DNA from: Nephrocerus scutellatus
Taxonomy: Eukaryota; Arthropoda; Insecta; Diptera; Pipunculidae
Length of the DNA: 64,000 nt
Assembly (NCBI GenBank): GCA_947095585.1
Contig: OX352761.1
Span: 63,068,882-63,132,881 of the forward strand
Reading direction: 5' to 3'
Shown: positions 34,829 to 45,014 of the stretch, piece after piece
Layout: every line of letters starts with the position of its first letter
Position numbering within the stretch: position 1 is the stretch's first letter
Translations under genes and position numbers: made by a program
Notes under the pieces: model-generated
The model's input: the letters and a program-made list of their open reading frames with translations, nothing else
Databases searched by the model: none
What the model was told of the DNA's origin: nothing

Positions 34829-36250
34829 TTATAAATTGTTTTGAGTATTTAGGGGTCTGTTCGGGGTTTCCGAACTTTGAACTTCATTTGTGTATCGCAC
34901 ATTGCTTTGAGTGTTTCGACCATTTTGGCGGTAATGGCCATTATTTTGGAAACTACCTCGCCAACGAACACGGCCTCGGCCGCAGTTGAAGTTCTGATAT
35001 TGGTCGCGGTTACGACCAAGATGATGAAAACTTGTTTGGTTGTTATACCTGATATTTCTGCTATAATATAAAATAGAATTTGGTTGACCAGATGTTTCGG
35101 TACTGCTATTAACGAACTTGGCAACCACTTCATTCATGTAATTGAATTGGACAGATTCCATTACAATTTTTATCTTCTCATTTGTGGCATTCTTTCTCAT
35201 GCCACGTACCGCTGTTTGAGTAGAGTACTTCTCTGCTAATGCGATGGTCAATCCATCTGAAATATAAGCATTTTTCAGAGATTTAGCCAAGTCTTCCATT
35301 TCTTTGACGTAAGTGTTAGCATAGCAGACTTGTTATTTTGTTTTACACTCATAAGTTTTGCCGCTAGCACTTCTACTGAATCGCCTTTTATCGATTTTCT
35401 TAAGTTTGCAATGATTTGTTGCAAAGAAGACTCATTCGCGACAAGGTTTCGTGCAGAACCATTGAGCTTAGTTTTTACTAACTTAACCGCCACTTGTTCA
35501 TGAGTTTTATTGTGTCTACCAACTTTTCATGAATTCAAAAAACTTTGTAAGTTTTCAATTTTACCATCAAAATCTGGTATTAATTTTGACGCTGTATTAA
35601 GAAACTCAATTTTGGATTGCGACTTTTTATCGATGTTATCTATATCTGTTTTGACCAAGTTAATTTGTATGTTTAGTTCTGTTGCTTCTTTTAACCTTAC
35701 TTCTTCTTCTTCTTCCTTGTGGAGGAAGTAATATTGTTTGAGTTCAATTCAGTTTCTAGAGAAAGCGGGACTTTTAAATGAATTCTACGTTTAGTGAAAA
35801 TTTTAAGTAATCTATCCCTAAAACTCCAGAAGATATCTTGAGCTTCTGCTTTGTGTTCTTTTGTTAATTTATTATAGTTTACGTTGAGTACTGTTCTTAT
35901 TTTATTGAAATTTTCTATTAGTACTGTAGTATGTTTGTCTACAGTTGCTATATTGCTTTCAACAAAAAAATAAAAATTACAACAACAAACACATTGGATA
36001 GACCAGAAAAGGTTTAGCGTTAACCAAAAAAAATTTTTTGGTTATGAAATATTTAACCAAATTTTTAGTTATAATTCCCACCACCAGAGTCGACTTTTAA
36101 TAATTATATATGGATAAGTTGGTAAACACATGAAACAAAAAATTGACCAATTGATTTGGTTAGTTTTTGCTGTTGCTTTGATCAGCCGTTAACCACAAAA
36201 AATACCCAACTCATTTTGTTGAAAGCAATATAGCAAGTGTCGCTTTTAAT
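34829..36250 (-). pseudogene. Gypsy-type gag, interrupted by a MITE
   Basis: Pieces in order on the minus strand: a segment before the MITE near 36250-36237 (IEIKSDT), continuing after it as VDKHTTVLIENFNKI; KIEFLNTASKLIPDFDGKIE near 35650-35550; KLNGSARNLVANESSLQQII near 35480; YSTQTAVRGMRKNATNEKIK near 35225; and an Arg/Gly/Asn/Tyr-rich end (34990-34860) in place of a zinc knuckle. This matches errantiviral gags, which lack CCHC. There are frame breaks near 35290 and 35520. Confidence 0.8.
35945..36236. mobile_element. MITE with perfect 23-bp terminal inverted repeats
   Basis: 35945-35967 starts TTGCTATATTGCTTTCAACA and 36214-36236 is its exact reverse complement over 23 bp. The interior (292 bp overall) is AT-rich with no ORF. 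Gypsy gag codons continue across it, so it is an insertion. A target duplication longer than 2-3 bp could not be recognised, so the superfamily is open. Confidence 0.85.
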
Positions 36251-36383
36251 TTCAATATTTTTATTTAAACATTTATACGATTTATTGAATATTCTCTACA
36301 CACTTCTATTTTTGACCGAATGTCGGTCCAATTTTGGTACATTATTGGATAAAATATGAAATACCATGTAGTAGACATTTATA

Positions 36384-36513
<130 letters not shown>

Positions 36514-37324
36514 GCGAATTATCTGCGGGTTTGAAACCGCGTGGGACAGATATCTTTTTTTTTAAGTTTTTGTGCCACATTTTATATACTGTCAAAATGA
36601 AATTTAAAACCATAATAATGGTCATTACATACATAAGAAAATACTTCTTATATATCCGCATTTTCCAATGATGTTGGCTGAATGGTGATGTCATTGATAA
36701 CTTTCCCTGTGTTGTCTACTGTTGTTGATTTTGTATTTCCCATTCTGTTGTTTTTATTATCTTATGCACCGATGGCGATGGAGGACTCTGGCTGTTGATA
36801 ATGCTGATGAGGAAGTTGACGTGAATATCTGCGCATTTAAGTAATTCCACAAGATAGCTTGTTTATGCCTGCACACTGCAATGTGAATATCGCAATGTAT
36901 CTTGCAAATTATACACCTTTTTTCTGCTTGTTATATTCTGTAGTCCTTTTGATAATGTGAAATTTATTGTTATTGTAGGAAAAATCAAACACGCATTCTC
37001 TGAATGAATTTCAAGGAATTCATAATTTTCTTTTGTGATGTTGCTGTTGTTTTGTATGATTGCGGAACAATTCTCAGAAAATATTTTTAGTATTTTAACA
37101 GTATGCACTTTGCAATGTATTAACTCGAAATAAGAACGCAACAAAAACCATATGTGAACTTAAATATGTTTGTTCCAAGAATCGCTGTAACTCTATGAGA
37201 GTTCTTTATGCACACTTTATGCAACTTCTGCCTACACGCAAAAAAATAATTCTTTAAATTAAATTGGCTAAATTGACACAAAAACTGTCACGGTCGCCAT
37301 GTAGTTAGGTTTTAATTAACGGTA
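36514..37324. other. Non-coding, origin unknown
   Basis: No supported gene. It lies between the gypsy relic and the truncated RTE copy. A primer binding site and LTR for the gypsy relic were looked for here and not found. Confidence 0.35.
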
Positions 37325-38517
37325 TCAGGTATGTCTATGTATGCAGCTTGGATGTTATGGTTAAATCCCTGGATTTGAAGAGTCTTGACAGACTATAGTA
37401 GACTATAGTAGGCTTTAGGCAAACTTGCGCGTATTTCTAGTTCCATGCTATTATCGGCTGCTACAGTTGACCCGAGATAGTTAAAGGATATCACTACTTC
37501 AAAATTCGCGCTCCACTATTGTAATTGCGGGACCAATGTTGGATCTTCTAGTCGCAGACGGATTGTTCCTCTCGCCGTTACGTCAGAGTCTCGGATCACT
37601 TTCTCCAACGCCAGGTTGAAGAGGACGCAGGCCAGTCCATCCCCTTGTCGGAGCCCGTTATAGATGTTGAATGGGCTTGATAGTGATCCGGATATTTTTA
37701 CTTGGCTTATAACATTGGTCATGGTCAACCTACATAGTCGTGTCAGTTTATTTTGGATGCCGAAGTCTCTCATGGCTTTATAAAGTTATACTCTGGCTAT
37801 GCTATCATAGGCGGCTTTAAAGTCTATAAAAAGATGGTGTAGTGAGTTTTGAAACCCTAGACATTTTTCCATCACCTGCCTTAGGGTGTAAATCTGATCA
37901 GTTGTTGATTTGCTTGGGATGAAGCCACACTGGAATGGACCAATGATGACTTTAGCGTATGGGGCTATCCTGTCCTGAAGGATAGAGGAGAAAATCTTAA
38001 ACGCGGTACTCAACAACGTTATACCACGATAATTGCTGCATTTTGTGATATCTACCTTCTTATGTATGGGGCACAGGATGCCTCTTCGCCAGTCTTCTGG
38101 CATAACTTCTTCTTCCCATACTTGCACTATTATTTCATGAATTGCTTGGTGTAATGTGGGGCCTCCTATTTTTATCAGTTCCGCTGGGATCCCATAAGAT
38201 CCCGGGGTCTTATTATTTTTGAGCCGATTTATCGCTCTGCTAACTTCGACTATGCTTGGTGGCGGCAGCATAGTATGATCTTCGGTCATTGGTGGAGCCC
38301 CCAATTCCTCAGTTAGCTGGCCATTTAGCAACTCATGAAAGTGCTCTTCCCATCGCTCTAAGATGCCTTTAAGATCGGCGATCAGATTACCCTTTTTATC
38401 CTTGCAGTATGTGCAACGCGGTGTATATTGCGTCATACCGCGGACTCTTTGGTAGAACTTCCGCGCATGGTGCGGTCATCGCTCTATATACGGTTCTAGT
38501 TCACGGACGAGATTCTT
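37325..38517 (-). pseudogene. RTE reverse transcriptase part of copy 2
   Basis: The RT N-terminal half (37786-38436) is open and equivalent to 1202-1852 of copy 1. It ends at the same TAA after AYDSIARV. The join to the linker (KFYQRVRGMTQYT) is intact here, unlike in copies 1 and 4. The next stretch (37516-37773) goes as far as VTARGTI and then jumps. About 157 bp matching 2079-2235 of copy 1 are missing, and with them the YADD catalytic site. Homology fades near 37325, so the tail is also lost. Confidence 0.88.
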
Positions 38518-39249
38518 TGTTAACATAGAAAATAGCACCATGCAAACCACCTCAATCATATAAAATATCATTTATTATCATTTATTCATAACTGTAATTG
38601 CGTGATCCAACTTATATTACTATATTAATCATCACATATATCCCTTTCGCAATATGATGAAATCATCTTGTTTACTACTTTAATATTCAAGGCCAATCTT
38701 ATCTCGAAATGCAAATTCTGTCAACATGTTTACCATCTTCAATTCAAAGGAAAAACACCAGATAGTCAATTACGACGAATGTTTTAGATATCCATTCAAA
38801 ACATGATGGAACACGAAAACATCCTTATCTTAAATCAGATCTAAGACAATAACATGTTTACGTCCTCAAAGACGAAAACAAGTTCAAAGTCCAAAAGTAT
38901 TTCACAACCAGAACACAAGTTGGATCACTCAACAAATAGTATATAAGATAACACATTAGAATAAGAAATCATTCAGTATTGTTTTGAATTCAGTATCATT
39001 CAGTTGTTTTGAATTCAGTATTATTCAGTATTGTTTTGAATTCAGTATCATTCAGTTGTTTTGAATTCAGTATTATTCAGTATTGTTTCGAGTTCAGTAT
39101 TGTTCAATTGCTCAAAGATGTAGCATAGTTTAATATTCAATTCTCATAAAGTCTATTATTAAGACAAGTTTTTCAAGTATATTATTTATAAATAAAAAAT
39201 AAAGAAAGATCTTTTTTAAAAATTATAAATAGTATTTGAAAACATAATT
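38518..39249 (+). repeat. 5' LTR of the errantivirus
   Basis: 732 bp, from TGTTAACATAG to ACATAATT. It contains a short tandem array built on ATTCAGTATTGTTTTGAATT (38984-39110) with one more unit than the 3' LTR. The last base or two may belong to the primer site. Confidence 0.9.
38940..38977 (+). promoter_or_regulatory. LTR promoter: TATA box and initiator
   Basis: TATATAAG at 38940-38947 and TCATTCAGT at 38969-38977. The spacing of about 30 bp and the TCAGT core fit an insect RNA polymerase II initiator. AATAAA signals follow at about 39188-39205, so the short array lies in the transcribed R region. Confidence 0.65.
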
Positions 39250-39266
39250 GGCGCAGTCGGTGTAGG
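39249..39266 (+). other. Primer binding site (tRNA-Ser type)
   Basis: TGGCGCAGTCGGTGTAGG directly after the LTR, of the type used by 17.6/297-like elements. The tRNA identity is by family knowledge. Confidence 0.75.
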
Positions 39267-39347
39267 ATAGTGCTAGTCAACTAAGACTTATTTTTTTTTT
39301 AAAATTTAAAGCACTCCACAACAAAAAGTAGAAAAAAAAATTTTTTT

Positions 39348-39840
39348 TCTGCAGCAGAAGTGCAGAAATTTTACAAAATTCTACGAAAAATCATTGCATT
39401 ATTTGCAATAATAGTGAATAAAAGTGAATAAAATTTCTACAGCAGAAGTGTAGAAATTTCACAAAATTCTACGAAAATAATTGCATTATTTGCAATAATA
39501 GTGAATAAAAATTTCTACAGCAGAAGTGCAGAAATTTTACAAAATTCTACGAAAAATCATTGCATTATTTGCAATAATAGTGAATAAAAGTGAATAAAAT
39601 TTCTACAGCAGAAGTGTAGAAATTTCACAAAATTCTACGAAAAATAATTGCATTATTTGCAATAATAGTGAATAAAAGTGAATAAAATTTCTACAGCAGA
39701 AGTGCAGAAATTTTACAAATTTCTACGAAAATAATTGCATTATTTGCAATAAAAGTGAATAAAATTTCTACAGCAGAAGTGCAGAAATTTCACAAAATTC
39801 TACGAAAATAATTGCATTACTTACAAAAATAAAAGGAAAA
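39348..39840 (+). repeat. Leader tandem array, six units of about 77-89 bp
   Basis: Units start with TTCTACAGCAGAAGTG (TTCTGCAGCAGAAGTG in the first) at 39348, 39434, 39513, 39600, 39689 and 39766. Each holds a CTGCAGCAG or CTACAGCAG start, a GAAATTT block and ATTGCATTATTTGCAAT, itself an inverted repeat. Confidence 0.9.
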
Positions 39841-39982
39841 TTAATAAATAAAGAAATTACAAATAATTTCAACAAAAGTGAAACAAAAGTGAATTTTTTT
39901 TTTCTAGTGCATAATTTGACTATTTAAAAGACATACACAAAAACTAAAATTAACTCTTAGTCAACATTTAAAATAAGTGCAA

Positions 39983-40195
39983 CACAGCAAAATATCAACA
40001 ACAAAAGCAACAAAGATCAATAAGAAAAACAACAAGGATCAACAACAAAAACAACAAAGATCAATAACAAAAACAACAAAGATCAACAACAAAAACAACA
40101 AGGATCAACAACAAAAACAACAAAGATCAATAACAAAAACAACAAGGATCAACAACAAAAACAACAAAGATCAACAACAAAAACAACAAGGTCAA
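39983..40195 (+). repeat. 22-bp tandem array in the leader
   Basis: About nine units of AACAACAARGATCAAYAACA plus AA. The open frame through it is only a product of the repeat. Confidence 0.9.
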
Positions 40196-40483
40196 AATAA
40201 CTAACAGATATTATTAGAAGACAACTCATAACAAAATCACCAGGATCAATAACAAGAACGACAAGGTTAAATTAAAATAAATTTCTATATTTCTATTAAA
40301 TAAATATATATAAATATATACAAAACTAAAATAAATTTCATATTTCTATTAAATAAATATATATAAATATATACAAAACCAAAATAAATTTTTAAAAGAC
40401 CTGTATACCCCTAGTCTTTTACCCTAATTACCTCATTACTTATATTATCTCTTTTTACAAAAACTAAAATTTAATTAAACAAA

Positions 40484-41500
40484 ATGGCATTGGAAACTCA
40501 ACAAAATAAAGTGACCCTAGATCCCATTAAATATTTAAATTCCCTTCCTTACTATGACGGAAACACAGACAATTTATTAACATTCACAAATCTAGTAGAC
40601 AGAATATATCCCTTACTAGCAACTTACGATGACCTTTCTCAATATTTATTTTCGGATATTATAAAAAGCAAATTAATCAGAAAAGCTAGAGAAGTTATAG
40701 AAATCAACACACAAGCCATTGCTTGGGGTGAAATTAAAGACGTTTTACAAAATAATTTTGCCGAAAGACGTAGCGTAGAACAACTTTTTGACGAATTGAG
40801 AGGTGTTACTTTTAAAAATAATGTTTTAGGTTTTTTCAACGAAATCAAAGATAAATTGCGAAAACTAAACAATAAAACTCTATTAGAAAATGGACCAGGT
40901 AAAACAGCGAACGATTGTGCAATAAACAATATACGCACAGCATTAGACATATTTAAAAACAAAATACCTGAACCAATGAAAACAATCCTAATTTGCCGAA
41001 ATCCAGAAAACTTAGACATACTCAGTCAAACAGGCTACACAGACCAATCAACTCCGGAACAATTATATAATCGTAATAACAATAGACAAACACGTTATAA
41101 TAATTATAATAATAATTATTTTTCCTCGAATAAACAAGAATACAAAAATAAATACCAACAGAACCCAAATAGAGACGAACATTTTAATAGATACAGACAA
41201 GAACCGAATCAAACAAAAAAAGGACAATATTACAGAAAAGACCAGAAACAATATACAAACAAACAATACGATAATCATAGACCTGATCAATATCAGAATA
41301 AGAACAGACAGTTCAATAATTATAGAAATGATAGTTATAATAATTATAGACAACCAAATTATAATCAATTAACAAGTGAGATTCAAAATAATTTACCAAA
41401 TACTAAACAACAACAAACTGTTGAACCAATGGAGATAAATAAATATGAAACAAGCGAAAATTTTCACTCACAAGCCTCGGAGGAGATTTACCATATGTAA
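40484..41500 (+). CDS. gag: Errantivirus Gag
   Basis: 338 residues starting MALETQQNK. The N-terminal half is a helical capsid-like domain (YYDGNTDNLLTFTNLVDRIY, then AWGEIKDVLQNNFAERRS and a GFFNEIKDKLRKL region). The C-terminal third is very rich in Asn, Gln, Tyr and Arg. There is no CCHC zinc knuckle, as is normal for errantiviruses, where the basic tail takes over RNA binding. The product forms the particle in the cytoplasm. The start is the first ATG after the leader array. The last 14 codons overlap the start of pol. Confidence 0.88.
   Translation: MALETQQNKVTLDPIKYLNSLPYYDGNTDNLLTFTNLVDRIYPLLATYDDLSQYLFSDIIKSKLIRKAREVIEINTQAIAWGEIKDVLQNNFAERRSVEQLFDELRGVTFKNNVLGFFNEIKDKLRKLNNKTLLENGPGKTANDCAINNIRTALDIFKNKIPEPMKTILICRNPENLDILSQTGYTDQSTPEQLYNRNNNRQTRYNNYNNNYFSSNKQEYKNKYQQNPNRDEHFNRYRQEPNQTKKGQYYRKDQKQYTNKQYDNHRPDQYQNKNRQFNNYRNDSYNNYRQPNYNQLTSEIQNNLPNTKQQQTVEPMEINKYETSENFHSQASEEIYHM
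41458..41464 (+). promoter_or_regulatory. Probable -1 ribosomal frameshift site
   Basis: AAATTTT lies in gag codon phase as A AAT TTT, which fits the X XXY YYZ slippery rule. Gag ends at 41500, and pol continues in the -1 frame from here without a stop into the protease. Confidence 0.6.
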
Positions 41501-44500
41501 AAATCAAATCTAATAAAAATCCATTAAAATTTATTATCGATACTGGAGCAACAAACTCTATTATAAATCCAGGTCTTTGTAATCCTAAATGGAAAGTACC
41601 AATTAATAAAATTCAAATTAAAACACTACAACATAATATAAACGTAACTGAAAGAGTATCAGTTCCCCTTTTTAAAGAATTTGGTGATCTAAAGCAAAAA
41701 ATTGACTTTTTGGTCTGCGCGTTCCATGATAAATACGACGGTATTATTGGAAACGACATACTAAAACGATTTAACGCTAAAATAGATTACAAACATAATC
41801 TTTTAGAAATCAATGGACAAACTATACAAATGTTGTTTGAAAGATCAAACAAACATACCGTACAATTATTGGTGAACCAACAAAAAGGACTAGTTTACCT
41901 CAAGAAGCAGAAGTTCTTGAAAAACGAAGTAATTTTTGACGAAGGAATTTACAATGTTGAAAATCATAAGATTGAAGTTCAAACAAATGTAATATGCCAA
42001 AGTCCAATTGAAATAAATCCAAATGAAATTGAAGAAGTTAATATAAAAAATTTCTCTATAATAGAAGAATATAATAATAAATCATTAACGGAACAAATAC
42101 GAACTCAACATCTCAACACAGAAGAGAAACAAAAATTATTAAAAATAATAAATCAATATTCAAACATTTTTTATCAAGAAAATTCAGATCTCTCATTTAC
42201 GAATGCAATCAAACATGAAATACGTACCACTGACAATGTACCAATAAACGCAAAGTCATACAAATATCCTTACATACATAAAGATGAAGTCAAAACCCAG
42301 ATCCAGGAACTCCTCGAAAACAAAATTATAAGGCCGAGCTATTCACCTTATTCAGCCCCAGTGTGGATTGTACCGAAAAAGGTCGACGCCAGTGGAAAAC
42401 AAAAGTGGAGGCTTGTCATAGACTATCGTAAACTCAATGAAGTTACAATAGACGACAAGTACCCTCTACCAAATATTGATGATATACTAGATAAACTGGG
42501 CAGATGCCAGTATTTCACAACCCTTGATTTAGCTAAGGGATTTCATCAAATAGAAATTGAGGACAAAGATATTCATAAAACAGCCTTTAACGTAGAAGGA
42601 GGACATTATGAATTCTTAAGAATGCCATTTGGACTGAAGACAGCCCCAGCGACATTTCAAAGACTTATGAACAATATCTTAAAAGATTATATCAATAAGA
42701 TTTGTTTAGTCTATCTGGATGACATTATCATCTTCTCTACTTCATTGCAAGAACACATACATTCAATTAATTTAATATTTAACTGTTTAAAGAAAGCAAA
42801 TCTAAAAATTCAATTAGATAAATCAGAGTTCCTAAAGAAAGAAACAGAATTTCTAGGTCATATAGTGACACAAAATGGAATAAAACCAAATCCCAAAAAA
42901 CTTGAATGCGTAAATAAATTTCCAATACCAAAAACTACAAAACAAATTAAACAATTCTTAGGACTTACGGGTTATTATAGAAAATTCATTAAAGACTATT
43001 CATTAATAGCAAAGCCAATGACATTATTCTTAAAAAAGAATGCTAAAATCGACATTTCAAATACAAAATATGAAGAAAGTTTTAACACGCTTAAAAAATT
43101 ATTAATAAACGATCCAATATTAAGTTATCCCGATTTTAATAAAAAATTTACCCTTACAACGGATGCCAGTAATTATGCATTAGGAGCAATACTTTCCCAA
43201 AACAATCATCCGATATGTTACGCTAGCAGAACATTAAATGAACACGAAATAAATTATAGTACCATCGAAAAAGAACTACTAGCAATCGTCTGGTCAACAA
43301 AATATTTCAGACCATACCTTTTTGGACGTAAATTTACAATTGAAACCGATCATAAACCTTTAGCATGGCTTTTTTCAATCAAAGAACCCAATTCTAAACT
43401 AGTGAGATGGAGACTTAAATTATCCGAATTTGATTATGAAATCACGTATAAAAAAGGAACAAAAAATAAAAACGCAGACGCCCTTTCTAGAATAGAAATA
43501 AATCTTACAGAAAGAAATGAAGAAAACGAATCAAATATATTTCCAATCACCACATCTCCTTTAAATATATTCAAAACACAAATAGCAATTTTTAAGACTA
43601 ATTCCGGATCATTACGAATAAAACAATTAAAGATTTTTAACAAAAATAGAAAAATCATTTACATTAAATCCCTAGACGAAGAAACAGCATTAATACTTCT
43701 AAAAACACACTTCAACCCCAAAACTTTAAACTGTGTCTATATAGATAACGAAGAATTCATTAAAATATAAAAAGACGTTTATAAAAAACATTTCGCTGAA
43801 CAGAACCAATTAAAAATTATTAAAACTAATAAATTTCTAAAAGATATAACAGACGAAGAAGAACTAGTTGAAATCATTAAAAACGAACATCTCAGAAATA
43901 ACCACAGAGGAATAATAGAAGTACATAAAGAACTAATCTTAAACTTTTATCATCCAAAATTAATTATTAGAATAACTCAATTTATCAATAATTGCGAAAT
44001 ATGTAATACGGAAAAATATGATCGAAACCCAATTAAAAATAAATATCAACTAACGGAAACCCCTTCAGCACCAAACGAAATTTTCCATGCAGACGTTTTC
44101 TATTCACTTGAAAAACAGCTCTTTGTCACGTTCATAGATAAATTCAGCAAATTTGCTCAAGCAATAAAAATTACAGCAAGAACATGGACGGAATTTAAAA
44201 GAAGCATTCTTACATTAATCGCTGCTATTGGACCAATAAATAAATTAATTGTAGATAACGAGCTAGGATTTAAAGCTCTTCCACTTAAAGAATTTTTACA
44301 AAATGAAAATATAGAAATACATTATACTTCAAATTATAATCATACATCCAACTCAGATGTAGAACGTTTACATAATACTATCAATGAACACATCAGATTG
44401 TTAAAACATGATCCTAATACAAATAATAATACTGTTGAAGAAAAGATATTAAAAATCATAAACTATTATAACAATACTATACATTCAACTACTGATAAAA

Positions 44501-44862
44501 AACCAATTGATTTCAAAAATGGAAAAATACATAATAATGAATATAATTCTATTAAAGAAAAAATTTTGAAGAAAAAACAAATTACTATAAATAAACTAAA
44601 TAAAGGTAAAGAAGATATAGAAATACAGACAGGAACTACTTTCATTAAAGAAACACGTGGAGGAAAAAACCATACTAAATTCAGAAAAATTGACGCAGAA
44701 AAAATAGACGAAAATCATATAATTGACAAAAGTAATAACTTAAAATATTATAAATCACACATAAAACGGAAAAAGAAATATCAGAATAATGATTCACCTA
44801 CAATAAGAACAAAAGAAAAACAAAAAAGAAACATAAAGAATCCTATTTCATTAAATACATAA
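41458..44862 (+). pseudogene. pol: Errantivirus Pol, intact except for one stop codon
   Basis: The -1 frame is open from the slippery site. Protease: IIDTGATNSII near 41533-41565 and GIIGNDIL near 41740-41763. RT: WRLVIDYRKLNEV near 42409-42447, TLDLAKGFHQIEI near 42520-42558, and VYLDDIIIF near 42709-42735. RNase H: LTTDASNYALGAILSQ near 43153-43200 and NADALSRIEI near 43471-43500. A single TAA at 43768-43770 follows. The same frame then continues to 44862 with the integrase zinc finger (HLRNNH...CEICNTEK), catalytic D in FHADVF near 44083 and in VDNELGF near 44252, and E in DVERLH near 44358. The integrase is thus cut off from RT by one nonsense codon. Confidence 0.92.
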
Positions 44863-45014
44863 AGATATTTTAAATCAACAACCTGGAAATCGATTAACTT
44901 TAAGCAAAAAGAAAAATACAAAATAAAAATAATAAACAAATAGATTCTTTAATAACATTTTCACTTTCACATATAAAGTAAAAAGAAGTCTAAAATAAAT
45001 CATATCTTTCACAG

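Larger units (their letters stand above)
28905..36350 (-). mobile_element. Old gypsy/errantivirus-type element, shattered by insertions
   Basis: Minus-strand protein pieces appear in gypsy order: gag (36250-34829), protease (34629-34075), RT and RNase H (33960-32685), a linker, then integrase (29952-28958). No env, LTR or primer site was found. The integrase end abuts the foldback MITE and the Helitron, and the gag start abuts a (TA)n tract. Insertions within it are 28568-28899, 29985-30969, 31124-31655, 31822-32670 and 35945-36236. Confidence 0.85.

Noticed and set aside
36514..37324. Missing LTR and primer site for the gypsy relic
   Set aside because: I searched for TGGCGC-type primer sites on the minus strand and TG...CA repeats and found none, so no LTR is reported.
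39977..40204. 75-codon Lys/Gln/Asn repeat ORF before gag
   Set aside because: It reads through the 22-bp leader array only.
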